From Desulfurivibrio sp. (GTDB taxonomy: Bacteria > Desulfobacterota > Desulfobulbia > Desulfobulbales > SURF-16): 58,967 bases of DNA. Location: assembly GCA_003605035.1 (NCBI GenBank), contig QZKJ01000057.1, positions 1-58,967 on the forward strand, in the 5' to 3' direction. Shown piece by piece: positions 51,031 through 58,967 of the stretch. The notes beneath the pieces were generated by a model. It saw only the letters and a program-made list of their open reading frames with translations, was not told where the DNA came from and did no database searches. Position 1 is the first letter of the stretch; every line of letters begins with the position of its first letter. The position numbers and the translations under genes were made by a program.

Positions 51031-51045
51031 GAAAGGAGATTTTCC

Positions 51046-54000
51046 ATGGTTTCATCATCATCTTCTTCCCCGGCCGGGAAGACCACGGGTGCCGTGCTGG
51101 TCCTGGGGGGCGGCGTGGCCGGCGTGCAGGCCGCCCTTGACCTGACCGAGCTCGGCCTCAAGGTTTATCTGGTGGAGAAATCCGCCGCCATCGGCGGGGT
51201 CATGGCCCGGCTGGACAAAACCTTTCCCACCAATGACTGCTCCCTGTGCATCCTGGCCCCCAAGCTGGTGGAGGCCGGCCGCAACCCGAACATCGAGATC
51301 ATCACCAATGCCGATCTGCTCAAGGTGGCGGGCACTCCCGGCAATTTCAGCGCCACCATCAAAAAACGGCCCCGCTATATCGACGAGGAGATCTGCACCG
51401 GCTGCGGCCAGTGCACCCTGTACTGCCTGAAGCAGATCAGCGACGATTACAATGAAAGGCTTTCCAGCACCCATGCCGCCCATATCGATTACTCCCAGGC
51501 GGTGCCAACCAGCTACCACATCGATCCCAAGGCCTGCCTGCGCCTTAACTTCAAGACCTGCGGGCTGTGCGCCGTGGCCTGCCAGGCCAAGGCCATCCGT
51601 TTTGACCAGCAGGAGGAGATGCTGGAGCTAGGGGTGGGCGCGGTGGTGCTGGCCCCGGGCTTCGGCCGGGTCAAAAACGAGGTGCTGGCCCGCTATGGCT
51701 GGGGGCAGTTCAACGATGTCCTCTCCGCCTTTGAGCATGAACGGCTGATGTGCGCCAGCGGCCCGACCAGCGGCGCCATCGTTCGGCCTTCCGATGAAAA
51801 ACATCCCAAAAAAATTGCCTTTCTGCAGTGCATCGGCTCCCGGGACCGCACCTGCGGCAACGACTACTGCTCCTCGGTGTGCTGCATGTATGCCATCAAG
51901 CAGGCTTCGCTTGCCAGGGAGCATGACCCGGAGGCGGAAATCACCCTGTTCTACATGGATGTACGCACCCACGGCAAGGGTTTTGATGCGGCCCGTGAGC
52001 GGGCGACCAAAGAAAACAACTTCCGGGTGGTCTACGCCAGGCCGCCCCGGGTGGAAGACGTTTTTGACGGACGCCTGCTGCTCACCTACGCCACCGAAGA
52101 CGGCCGGCACCATTATGAATATTTCGATATGGTGGTGCTGTCCCAGGGCCTGGAATCACCCGATGACGCCGAACTCATCGCCCAGGCCACCGGCATTGAT
52201 CTGAACGACTACCAGTTTGCCGCAACCGATCTTCATGCCCCGCTGGCAACCTCAAAGCCCGGCATCTATGTCATCGGCGCCTTCCAGGGCCCGAAAGACA
52301 TCCCGGACAGCGTCACCCAGGCCGGCGGGGCCGCCGCCCTCTGCTCCGGCCAGCTGGCCGGAGCAAGAGGCACGGAAATCGTCCATGCCGAGTATCCGGC
52401 GGAACGGGATGTGACGGCCGAGGAGCCGCGCATCGGCGTGTTTGTCTGCCACTGCGGCATCAATATCGCAGGGGTAGTCGATGTGCGCCAGGTGCGCGAC
52501 TACGCCCGCACGCTGCCCAATGTGGTCTATGCCACCGACAATCTCTATTCCTGCTCCCAGGACACCCAGCAGCACCTGACGGACATCATCAGGGAACATC
52601 GCTTAAACCGGGTGGTGGTTTCCGCCTGCACGCCCCGCACCCATGAGCCCCTCTTCCAGGCCACCCTGCGGGAGGCGGGGCTGAACCGCTCCCTGTTTGA
52701 GATGGCCAATATCCGCGACCAGTGCTCCTGGGTGCACATGCATGAACCGGAAGAAGCCACGGCCAAGGCCCGCGATCTGGTGCGCATGGCCGTGGCCAAG
52801 GCCGCCCATCTGGTGCCGCTTGCCGAGCAGCGGCTGCCGGTGACTCCCACGGCCCTGGTGGTGGGCGGGGGACTGGCCGGGCTTACCGCGGCGCTCAACG
52901 TGGCGGAGCAGGGCTTTGCCTGCACCCTGGTGGAAAAGGACAAAGAGCTGGGCGGCCGCAGCCTGCTGCTCACGGCGGACCGGTCCGGCCACAACCCCCG
53001 GGACCTGATCGCCGGGCTGGTACGGCAGGTGCGCCAGCATCCGAAAATTACTACTTACACCGGGGCGACCGTGGCCAGCGCCTCGGGCTATGTGGGCAAT
53101 TTTACCTCGACTATTGAGACGGACCGGGGCAGCCAGGTGGTGAACCACGGCGTCATCATCCTGGCCACCGGCGGCCGGCCATACCAGCCAAGCCAGTACC
53201 TCTACGGCCAGTCCGACCGGGTCCTGACCCAGCTTGAGCTGGAGAAACGCCTGGCCTCGGCCCGGCCGCTCGCCAAAGGGACCAGGCAGGTGGTGATGAT
53301 CCAGTGCGTCGGCTCCCGCGGCGAGGATCTGGCCTACTGCAGCCGGGTCTGCTGCGGCCAGGCCCTGAAAAACGCCCTGCGCCTCAAGGCCGTCCAGCCC
53401 GATCTCGCCATCACTATCTTCTACCGTGACATGCGCGCCTACGGCTTTCAGGAAGACCTGTACCGTAAGGCCCGGGAGCAGGGGGTGGTCTTTATCCGCT
53501 ACACCCCGGATAGGCCGCCGGTCGTCGCTAAGGACTCCACCAAAAACAGCAGGATTCATGTCACGGCCCATGATCCCCTGCTGGGCGAGGAGGTGGAACT
53601 GGCCGCCGATCTGCTGGTGCTGTCCGTGGGCATTGTGCCGGAAGACCCAGCCGTGCTGGCCAGGATGCTGAAAGTGCCGGTCACTGCGGAAAATTTTTTC
53701 CTGGAGGCCCATGTCAAGCTGCGGCCGGTGGACCTGCCGGTGGACGGCGTCTATGTCTGCGGCCTGGCCCACGCCCCGAAAACCATGGACGAGACCATTG
53801 CCCAGGCCCAGGCCGCTGCGGGCCGCGCCTGCCAGCCCCTGGCCCGGGGCAGCATCGTGCCGGAGCCCATTGTCTCCCGGGTCGACCCGGAACTGTGCAT
53901 CGGCTGCGGCGCCTGCCAGGCCTTCTGCCCCTACAAGGCCATCGATATCTATAAGGAAGGCAAGCTGCGCAAGGCCCGCACCCTGACGGCGTCCTGCAAG

Positions 54001-54117
54001 GGCTGCGGCGTCTGCGCGGCCCGCTGCCCCACCATGGCCATCGACATGGGCCGCTTTACCCTGGCCGGCATCCGTTCCCAGATCCATGCCTTTGCCGCTG
54101 AAGGAGAAAATAAATAA
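51046..54117 (+). CDS. hdrA: Long HdrA-type flavin-iron-sulfur protein with duplicated module
   Basis: The 1023-residue protein is the long form of HdrA. The first module (about 10-540) has an FAD-binding VLGGGVAGVQAALDLTELGL, the HdrA cluster motif TNDCSLCILAPKLVEAGRNP, CTGCGQCTLYC, CGLCAVACQAKAIRF and FVCHCGINIAG. A second FAD module begins ALVVGGGLAGLTAALNVAEQ (about 605). The C-terminus has two [4Fe-4S] motifs (CIGCGACQAFCPYKAIDIY; CKGCGVCAARCPTMAIDM). HdrA is the flavin-based electron-bifurcating subunit of heterodisulfide-reductase complexes. GAAAGGAGA supports the start at 51046, just after a hairpin. MvhD follows one base after its stop codon. Confidence 0.92.
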   Translation: MVSSSSSSPAGKTTGAVLVLGGGVAGVQAALDLTELGLKVYLVEKSAAIGGVMARLDKTFPTNDCSLCILAPKLVEAGRNPNIEIITNADLLKVAGTPGNFSATIKKRPRYIDEEICTGCGQCTLYCLKQISDDYNERLSSTHAAHIDYSQAVPTSYHIDPKACLRLNFKTCGLCAVACQAKAIRFDQQEEMLELGVGAVVLAPGFGRVKNEVLARYGWGQFNDVLSAFEHERLMCASGPTSGAIVRPSDEKHPKKIAFLQCIGSRDRTCGNDYCSSVCCMYAIKQASLAREHDPEAEITLFYMDVRTHGKGFDAARERATKENNFRVVYARPPRVEDVFDGRLLLTYATEDGRHHYEYFDMVVLSQGLESPDDAELIAQATGIDLNDYQFAATDLHAPLATSKPGIYVIGAFQGPKDIPDSVTQAGGAAALCSGQLAGARGTEIVHAEYPAERDVTAEEPRIGVFVCHCGINIAGVVDVRQVRDYARTLPNVVYATDNLYSCSQDTQQHLTDIIREHRLNRVVVSACTPRTHEPLFQATLREAGLNRSLFEMANIRDQCSWVHMHEPEEATAKARDLVRMAVAKAAHLVPLAEQRLPVTPTALVVGGGLAGLTAALNVAEQGFACTLVEKDKELGGRSLLLTADRSGHNPRDLIAGLVRQVRQHPKITTYTGATVASASGYVGNFTSTIETDRGSQVVNHGVIILATGGRPYQPSQYLYGQSDRVLTQLELEKRLASARPLAKGTRQVVMIQCVGSRGEDLAYCSRVCCGQALKNALRLKAVQPDLAITIFYRDMRAYGFQEDLYRKAREQGVVFIRYTPDRPPVVAKDSTKNSRIHVTAHDPLLGEEVELAADLLVLSVGIVPEDPAVLARMLKVPVTAENFFLEAHVKLRPVDLPVDGVYVCGLAHAPKTMDETIAQAQAAAGRACQPLARGSIVPEPIVSRVDPELCIGCGACQAFCPYKAIDIYKEGKLRKARTLTASCKGCGVCAARCPTMAIDMGRFTLAGIRSQIHAFAAEGENK

Positions 54118-54118
54118 A

Positions 54119-54736
54119 ATGACCAACCAACACTATCATCCGAAAATACTGGGCTTTCTCTGCAACTGGTGCTGCTACACCGCGGCTGATTCGGCCGGGG
54201 TGGGCCGCTATCAGTATCCCCCCAACCTGCGGGTTATCCGCATCATGTGCACCGGCCGCCTTGACCCCTCTTTTCCCCTGGAGGCCCTGGCCGGCGGCGC
54301 CGACGGGGTCTTTGTCGGCGGCTGCCACCCAGGGGAATGCCATTATCAGGACGGCAATTACCACGCCCTGGTCAGCGCCGCCCTGGTCCATGAAATGCTG
54401 GCGCGAGTCGGCGTCAGCCGGGAACGGTTTCTTATTGACTGGGCCTCGGCGGCGGAAGGCCCCAATTTTGTCAAAATCATCACTGCCTTCACCAAACAGA
54501 CAGAACAGCTCGGCCCCCTGGGCCTGGCCGAAAATATCCCGGCTGAGAGCCTGCGTCTGAGGCTTAATCAGGCGGCTGAGGCGGCAAGAGAGCGGAAAAT
54601 TCGCACCGGGCTGATCAATGCCTCGCGCGAAATGTTCAAGTCCGGCGATTTTTCCAGGAAAAACATTGCCCAACTGGTGCAGGCCAAATGTGAAAAGGCC
54701 CTGGATGAAATGACTGCTCAGGCGGATAGCCAGTAG
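54119..54736 (+). CDS. mvhD: MvhD-type [2Fe-2S] hydrogenase/Hdr linker subunit
   Basis: The 205-residue protein has the MvhD core: ILGFLCNWCCYTAADSAGVG, LRVIRIMCTGRLDPSFPLEA, and GVFVGGCHPGECHYQDGNYH, whose cysteines bind a [2Fe-2S] cluster passing electrons between a hydrogenase or formate dehydrogenase and HdrA. A C-terminal extension of about 65 residues is helical and basic. The start at 54119 lies one base after the hdrA stop, with AAGGAG 12 bases upstream. With FdhA and HdrA it completes a formate-to-Hdr electron path. Its stop is followed by short tandem repeats. Confidence 0.93.
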   Translation: MTNQHYHPKILGFLCNWCCYTAADSAGVGRYQYPPNLRVIRIMCTGRLDPSFPLEALAGGADGVFVGGCHPGECHYQDGNYHALVSAALVHEMLARVGVSRERFLIDWASAAEGPNFVKIITAFTKQTEQLGPLGLAENIPAESLRLRLNQAAEAARERKIRTGLINASREMFKSGDFSRKNIAQLVQAKCEKALDEMTAQADSQ

Positions 54737-54737
54737 G

Positions 54738-54789
54738 CGTTTAGCAGCTAACCGACTACAGACTAATCACCTAATCCCCTAATGACCTA
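54738..54789. repeat. Degenerate heptamer/octamer repeats after mvhD
   Basis: Units CGTTTAG, CAGCTAA, CCGACTA, CAGACTA, then ATCACCTA, ATCCCCTA, ATGACCTA follow the mvhD stop directly. Each contains TAG, TAA or their reverse complement. Confidence 0.6.
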
Positions 54790-54820
54790 AACAACTTTTT
54801 TACTTCATGGAGACAAAACA

Positions 54821-55168
54821 ATGCTTGCAATGACCCAAATGGCAAACGAGAAACTGAAACAGTACCTTGACCAGAACAACCTCAATTCCGCGATACGGGT
54901 GGCGGCCATGAACAGCTGCAGCGGCCAGTCCCTGGTGCTGTCGCTCGATGAGAAAAAGGCCGGCGACACGGCAATCGTCCAAGACGAGGTGGAGCTGATC
55001 ATCGACAAAGACCTGCTCGCCATGCTTGGCTCGGTCACCGTCGATTTTGTCGAGCCCAAAGGCTCGGGCTGCGGTTGCGGTGGCGGCGGCGGTTTTTCCG
55101 TGCACTCCGCCAACCCCCTGCCGAAAAGCCAGGGCGGCTGCGGCGGCTCCTGCACAACTTGCGGTTGA
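54821..55168 (+). CDS. HesB/IscA-like protein with cysteine-rich tail
   Basis: The 115-residue protein resembles the IscA/HesB A-type carrier fold: RVAAMNSCSGQSLVLSLDEK in the place of the CGGxxYxLxLDE motif, DEVELIIDKDLLAMLGSVTV, VDFVEPKGSG. It ends in an unusually cysteine- and glycine-rich tail (GSGCGCGGGGGFSVH; GGCGGSCTTCG). It may carry or insert Fe-S clusters into the neighbouring HdrA, HdrD-like and formate dehydrogenase proteins. GGAG lies ten bases before the ATG at 54821; in-frame ATGs at 54830 and 54839 are alternatives. It follows mvhD after a repeat-filled gap of 84 bases. Confidence 0.82.
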   Translation: MLAMTQMANEKLKQYLDQNNLNSAIRVAAMNSCSGQSLVLSLDEKKAGDTAIVQDEVELIIDKDLLAMLGSVTVDFVEPKGSGCGCGGGGGFSVHSANPLPKSQGGCGGSCTTCG

Positions 55169-55216
55169 TTTTCACCGTGAGACGCGGTAAGAGAAAAGAA
55201 AAGTCGGCATTCTGCA

Positions 55217-55246
55217 GAGATCACGGAATTTTTTCTCCGTGATCTC
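55217..55246 (+). promoter_or_regulatory. Perfect 11-bp hairpin before the small Cys-rich gene
   Basis: GAGATCACGGA (55217-55227) pairs with TCCGTGATCTC (55236-55246) around ATTTTTTC. The right arm ends four bases before the ATG at 55251. It may block initiation, or act as a terminator for the HesB-like gene. Confidence 0.5.
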
Positions 55247-55250
55247 CGGG

Positions 55251-55553
55251 ATGCCTGAATTCTGCTCAATTGCCAAGGATCCCGCCTTGCCGACCTGGAA
55301 ACTGAAAACCGAAACGGAGACGTTGTTTTATCATCTCTGCGGCGCCTGCAGTATAAAGTCAGCCGAGGCCCTGCTCAAGGCCGGCTGGCGGAAAATCCGC
55401 GACAGCGAGCCGGTATCCTGCAATGAGTGCAGCCGCAGATGCGCGTTAACCTCCCAGGGGCTCTGGGGCGCCGGGGAAAAGGTGCGTTATGCTGTCTGTG
55501 ACGCCTGCCCGGAACTCGACGCCTGCCCGCTGAAGGGCCGCTATTACTGTTAA
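55251..55553 (+). CDS. Small cysteine-rich protein, unknown function
   Basis: The 100-residue protein carries ten cysteines arranged mainly as CxxC-type pairs: FYHLCGACSIKSAEALL, VSCNECSRRCALTS, YAVCDACPELDACPL and a C-terminal YYC. This suggests zinc or Fe-S binding. It lies directly after the HesB-like gene and 51 bases before arfB, in the wake of the Fdh-Hdr locus, so a role in cluster handling is possible but unproven. The start at 55251 is uncertain: an 11-bp hairpin covers the normal Shine-Dalgarno region, and a GTG at 55239 is in frame. Confidence 0.65.
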   Translation: MPEFCSIAKDPALPTWKLKTETETLFYHLCGACSIKSAEALLKAGWRKIRDSEPVSCNECSRRCALTSQGLWGAGEKVRYAVCDACPELDACPLKGRYYC

Positions 55554-55604
55554 CTCGACTATCTTCTGGCTGCCGCGGCAACCCCCCGGAAGCACCTTAA
55601 AGCA

Positions 55605-56027
55605 ATGCTTTTCATCACCGACCAGCTGAGCATCCCCCTGCGGGAAATCCATTTTTCCTTCATCCGCGCCTCAGGGCCCGGCGGCCAGCACGTCAACCGC
55701 TCGGCCACCGCCGTCCAGCTGCGCTTTGATGTGCAGAACTCACCGTCATTACCGGTCGAGATCAAAAACCGCCTGCACCAGCTGGCCGGCTCCCGCCTGA
55801 GCAAGGACGGCGTGCTGACCATCGAGGCCCAGGAGTACCGGAGTCAGCAGAGAAACAGGGAGGCGGCGCTGCAGCGGCTGGCCCGGCTGATCCGCCTGGC
55901 CACCATCAAAAAAAAGAGCAGACGGCCGACCAGGCCGACGCTGGCAGCCAAACAGCGCCGGCTGGCAAGCAAGAAACGGCGCAGCCTGACCAAGCAGACC
56001 AGAGGCGGGCAGCGGGGAGAGGAATAG
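55605..56027 (+). CDS. arfB: ArfB/YaeJ-type peptidyl-tRNA hydrolase (ribosome rescue)
   Basis: The 140-residue protein is a short release-factor homologue with the catalytic GGQ in FIRASGPGGQHVNRSATAVQ followed by LRFDVQNSPSLP, no codon-recognition domain, and a basic C-terminal tail (IKKKSRRPTRPTLAAKQRRL) that enters the empty mRNA channel of stalled ribosomes. It frees peptidyl-tRNA from non-stop complexes. Length matches E. coli ArfB (about 140). The start at 55605 fits the family N-terminus (ITDQLSIPLREIHFSF). It is convergent with the large kinase gene. Confidence 0.93.
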   Translation: MLFITDQLSIPLREIHFSFIRASGPGGQHVNRSATAVQLRFDVQNSPSLPVEIKNRLHQLAGSRLSKDGVLTIEAQEYRSQQRNREAALQRLARLIRLATIKKKSRRPTRPTLAAKQRRLASKKRRSLTKQTRGGQRGEE

Positions 56028-56061
56028 AGACTGTCCGGGGCTTCCCGGCCACCGGCTATCC

Positions 56062-58791
56062 TCAGTCCGCCCGGCCCAGCACCTGATTGAGCACCTTGCT
56101 CAGCTGCGGCACGGTAAACGGTTTGGGCACCACGCCCTTGAAGCCGAACTGGGCATAATTTGCCATGATCGGGTCGTTGGCATAGCCGCTGGAGACAATG
56201 GCAATGACGGCAGGATCGATGGCCAGCAGTTTTCCCATGGCCTCCCTGCCCCCCATTGCTCCCGGAATGGTCAGGTCCATGATCACCGCGGTAAAGGGTT
56301 CGCCGTCCCGCCGGGCCTGCTGATACAGGCTGACCGCCTCGGCGCCGTCCCTGGCAAGATGGGGCGCAAAGCCCAGTTTCTGCAGAATCTGCCCGGCGAT
56401 ATCCCGGATGAATTCCTCATCATCCATAAAGAGCACTTTGCCGCGGCCGGTGAATACCGTGTCATCAGCAGGCTCTTCCACCCGCCGGTCAGGGACAACG
56501 GCCGGAATGAACAGGGTGAAGGTAGTCCCCTGCCCGCTTTCCGACTGCAGACTGATATGGCCGTCATGGTTTTTGATGATCGAATAGACCACGGCAAGCC
56601 CCAGGCCGCTGCCATCCTGCTTGGTGGAAAAATAGGGGTCAAAGATTTTTGCCTGGTGCTTTTTCGCGATGCCGCTGCCATGGTCCTGCACGGCGATGGC
56701 CACATATTTTCCAGCGGCAAGCGGCGGCGCCTCACCCTTCCACAGTTCCACATTGCGGGTCCGGATCTCGATCACCCCGCCATCCGGCATGGACTGCGAG
56801 GCGTTGATGACCAGATTCTGGAAGACCTGACTCATCTGCCCCCGGTCGGCATTGATGTACCACAGGTTGTCGGCGAAGTCATAGGCGCAGACCGAGCGGG
56901 AGCCGCGGATGGCAAAGCTTGCCGAGTCTCTGATAATGTCGGCAATGGCTGTGGGGCTTTTCAGGGGCGCGCCGCCTTTGGAAAAAGTGAGCAGCTGCTT
57001 GGTGAGGTCCCGGGCCCGCAGGGCCGCTTTTTCCGTATCAACCAGTGACTGGCGGATTACCCCGTCCGCCTGGGCGGATAGTTTGGCCAGGCTGATATTG
57101 CCGAGAATGCCGGTGAGCAGGTTATTGAAGTCATGGGCTATGCCGCCAGCGAGCACGCCGACTGACTCGAGTTTCTGAGTGCGGAACCGCTCCTCTTCCT
57201 TTTTCTTGCGCTCGGAAATATCGCGGGCCAGACCCAGCACCGCCGGCCGGTTCTCATATTCAATCCGCTGCAGACTCAGCTCGATGGGCACCTCGGAGCC
57301 GTCCCTGCAGACATGGGCGGTCTCGAAAATCGCCTTCTCCACCTCTTGTAATTTCCGCATCCGCTCCGGCACCAGCGCCGCATAGCGGGGGGCGACAAAC
57401 TCTCCGGGCTGCATCCGCAGCAGTTCCTGCCGGGAATAGCCCAGACGATCACAGGCAACCTTGTTCACCTCGAGCAGCGCGCCCTCCATGTCATAGATCA
57501 TAATGGCATCATGGGTGCTGTCAAAAAGGGTGCGGAATTTCTGTTCCGAGACGGCCAGCGAGTGCAGATGCATGGCGTTATTAATGGCCACCGCGGCCTG
57601 ATTGGCCATGGTCTGATACAGCGCCGTCTCCGCCTCGGTAAATTCTCGCTGCTGCAGGGTATGGCCGATCAGCACCCCGAACACCTCATCGCCGATCAGC
57701 ATGGGCACGCCGAGAGCGGAACAGATCCCGTACTTGTCGATGAAAGACGGCACACTAAAGCGCTTCTCCGTCTTGAAGTCGACCACCGCCGCCGGTTTCT
57801 TTTCCTGCACCACATGGGTTGACAACCCCAGCTCCTGCAGCACCATGACCGTGCCGATGGCCGACTGGGAAAAGCCGATGGTGCCCATGGGCATCAAGGC
57901 ATTCTTTTCCGGGGTCAGAATCATGACGGTGGAGAAATCAAAGCCCAGCAAGCGCTGCGCCAGGCTGATCACCTGGCGGTAGATGGTCGGCAGATCCGTG
58001 GTGCTGCTGAGGATTTTCGACAGGCCGAGAAGCTCCCGGAGGATTTTTTCCCGCTGCCGGCGTTCAGTGATTTCCTCGTTGAGTTCGGCATTCTTTTTCT
58101 GCAACTCAAGGGTGCGGGCGCCGACAATGCTTTCCAGCTTCTCCTGATGCTTTCTGAGCTCGCTCTCCGCCCGGCGGCGCTCACTGATCTCCTTCTCCTT
58201 TTCATAACCGACCAGCAGGGAGTTGCGGATGATGCGATGCACCTCTCTGGCGAGCAGTATGCAGCCGAGGATATAGACCAGCAGCATGATGCCCATGGCC
58301 GTATGAATCTCGTCGCCGACCAGGAAAAACCGGCAGATCAACGGGGTAAGCAGCGGAATCAGGTAGAGAAAAAAAACATACCGCACCGCGGAGGTGGAGG
58401 CGGAGGCGCCGGCAACCATGCCGCCCAGCACAAAGGCGATGAAAATCTGATGGGGGGTGGAATGAGGCGGGAAAAAATAGACCCCGGCAAATCCCCAGAC
58501 CATCCCGGAAAGCATGAGAGCGGCACTAAACAGCCAACTCCACCGGGCTGCCTGCAGGACCCTGTCCCCGGTGGATCGTCGATAGCTTCTATACAGGACA
58601 AACCGGGCAATGGAGATGCCAAGCACCGCAGCAACCCAGAGCAGCAAAGGGAAAGGCGCACTGACCTCCAGGAGAACAATGGCAAGAATCAGCGAATTCA
58701 GCAGGTTGGCAAATAGACTCGCATGCAGGCCGGCATAGAGTTGTTCTACCTGGTCAGCATATAATTGCTGTTCAATCGACCTGCTGTCCAT
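56062..58791 (-). CDS. Hybrid sensor histidine kinase (membrane sensor, GAF, PAS, receiver)
   Basis: The 909-residue protein has an N-terminal membrane region of about six helices (residues about 20-190), a coiled coil (EKEKEISERRRAESELRKHQ), a GAF domain (about 255-400), a PAS domain (KFRTLFDSTHDAIMIYDMEG; about 420-540), HisKA with the phosphoacceptor in GGIAHDFNNLLTGILGN, HATPase (LVINASQSMPDGG; VQDHGSGIAKKHQ; DGSGLGLAVVYSI) and a receiver (VLFMDDEEFIR; Asp in AVIMDLTIPGAMGG; KPF). The ATG at 58791 starts just before the membrane region; longer starts add a basic segment without a binding site. No response-regulator gene is adjacent, so the receiver may relay to a remote phosphotransfer partner. 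The signal is unknown. Confidence 0.92.
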   Translation of the reverse strand: MDSRSIEQQLYADQVEQLYAGLHASLFANLLNSLILAIVLLEVSAPFPLLLWVAAVLGISIARFVLYRSYRRSTGDRVLQAARWSWLFSAALMLSGMVWGFAGVYFFPPHSTPHQIFIAFVLGGMVAGASASTSAVRYVFFLYLIPLLTPLICRFFLVGDEIHTAMGIMLLVYILGCILLAREVHRIIRNSLLVGYEKEKEISERRRAESELRKHQEKLESIVGARTLELQKKNAELNEEITERRQREKILRELLGLSKILSSTTDLPTIYRQVISLAQRLLGFDFSTVMILTPEKNALMPMGTIGFSQSAIGTVMVLQELGLSTHVVQEKKPAAVVDFKTEKRFSVPSFIDKYGICSALGVPMLIGDEVFGVLIGHTLQQREFTEAETALYQTMANQAAVAINNAMHLHSLAVSEQKFRTLFDSTHDAIMIYDMEGALLEVNKVACDRLGYSRQELLRMQPGEFVAPRYAALVPERMRKLQEVEKAIFETAHVCRDGSEVPIELSLQRIEYENRPAVLGLARDISERKKKEEERFRTQKLESVGVLAGGIAHDFNNLLTGILGNISLAKLSAQADGVIRQSLVDTEKAALRARDLTKQLLTFSKGGAPLKSPTAIADIIRDSASFAIRGSRSVCAYDFADNLWYINADRGQMSQVFQNLVINASQSMPDGGVIEIRTRNVELWKGEAPPLAAGKYVAIAVQDHGSGIAKKHQAKIFDPYFSTKQDGSGLGLAVVYSIIKNHDGHISLQSESGQGTTFTLFIPAVVPDRRVEEPADDTVFTGRGKVLFMDDEEFIRDIAGQILQKLGFAPHLARDGAEAVSLYQQARRDGEPFTAVIMDLTIPGAMGGREAMGKLLAIDPAVIAIVSSGYANDPIMANYAQFGFKGVVPKPFTVPQLSKVLNQVLGRAD

Positions 58792-58843
58792 AGGAGAATT
58801 CTCTCCCCGCGTATACTGCTTTGAAGGAAAACAACTGTTGCGC

Positions 58844-58960
58844 TTAACGGTCTTTTTTTGCCGCTGCCGGGGGCAGGGGGGTATCATCAGGCTGATCAGC
58901 CGGCGCATGTTCACCCCGCATGTAGCCGGGATTTTTGACGCACTTGTCATAATTGAGCAT
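58844..58960 (-). CDS. Possible small or partial ORF at the right edge
   Basis: A minus-strand frame ending at the TAA (58846-58844) reads MLNYDKCVKNPGYMRGEHAP and then an Asp/Pro/Ala-rich tail of 18 residues. The frame stays open to the window edge, so it may be the 3' end of a longer gene upstream of the kinase. No family is recognised. Confidence 0.3.
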   Translation of the reverse strand: MLNYDKCVKNPGYMRGEHAPADQPDDTPLPPAAAKKDR

Positions 58961-58967
58961 GTATATA

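Larger units (their letters stand above)
50587..51045. other. Regulatory gap before hdrA with two palindromes
   Basis: There is no gene. It holds an AT-rich stretch (about 50640-50870), the 17-base palindrome CAGTCCGG-T-CCGGACTG (50886-50902), and a hairpin directly before the hdrA ribosome binding site (51011-51030). Confidence 0.6.

Overview
The window looks like part of a GC-rich Desulfobacterota (delta-proteobacterial) chromosome, possibly from the Desulfobulbales. This is inferred from gene content, not from a marker gene. Supporting content: an LL-diaminopimelate aminotransferase, a formate dehydrogenase/HdrA/MvhD electron-transfer locus, a carboxyspermidine-type polyamine pathway, a PEP-CTERM protein, a YkgJ-type cysteine-cluster protein, large hybrid sensor kinases and a CHASE2/HD-GYP protein. 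There is no rRNA and no CRISPR array.

Layout. 0-2.7 kb is accessory: the end of an IS3-family element sits against a TPR-gene remnant, followed by a small membrane protein, a HigBA-like toxin-antitoxin pair and a PEP-CTERM protein. 2.8-6.5 kb carries a fused glutaminase-cyclase HisHF of the kind typical of eukaryotes, a repeat-rich gap with a REPIN-like inverted repeat, and dapL. 6.5-10.8 kb is a leftward group (NahK-like sugar kinase, FecR, OmpA-like lipoprotein, CHASE2/HD-GYP). 10.9-16.7 kb has a SPOR-NlpC/P60 lipoprotein and an orphan metal-binding protein facing a fused two-domain periplasmic binding protein plus Cache-type hybrid kinase. 16.7-20 kb is a 1.4-kb non-coding region with operator-like palindromes and a chain of hairpins before a secreted acidic protein. 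20-25 kb holds small genes (ykgJ-like, mobB, DUF1232, cell-envelope proteins, an orphan RHH antitoxin), a decayed serine recombinase, and tRNA-Asn and tRNA-Pro. 25.7-32.7 kb has an unrecognised 722-residue protein, a GDSL-type hydrolase, a LysE exporter and a LOG-domain protein.

The most unusual locus is at 33.2-38.8 kb: a five-gene operon of a lysine-2,3-aminomutase-like radical SAM enzyme, two ATP-grasp ligases, a GNAT acetyltransferase and a GNAT-deacetylase fusion. It converges on a complete arginine-to-spermidine operon (speB, speA, carboxyspermidine dehydrogenase, nspC; 38.9-44.2 kb). I propose that the two together make a beta-amino-acid amide or polyamine conjugate, with acetylation as a transient or regulatory mark. 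This is inference from domains and context.

At 44.9-55.6 kb lies a redox locus: a 1371-residue fusion (NuoG-like [2Fe-2S], GltD-like FAD module, ferredoxin, molybdopterin formate dehydrogenase), an HdrD-like protein, a long duplicated HdrA, MvhD, and two small cysteine-rich proteins. It is consistent with flavin-based electron bifurcation or confurcation between formate, NAD(P)H, ferredoxin and a thiol/disulfide acceptor. An ArfB-like ribosome rescue factor and a second large hybrid kinase close the window. Degenerate 7-8-bp tandem arrays, rich in stop codons and often touching gene ends, recur in several gaps.
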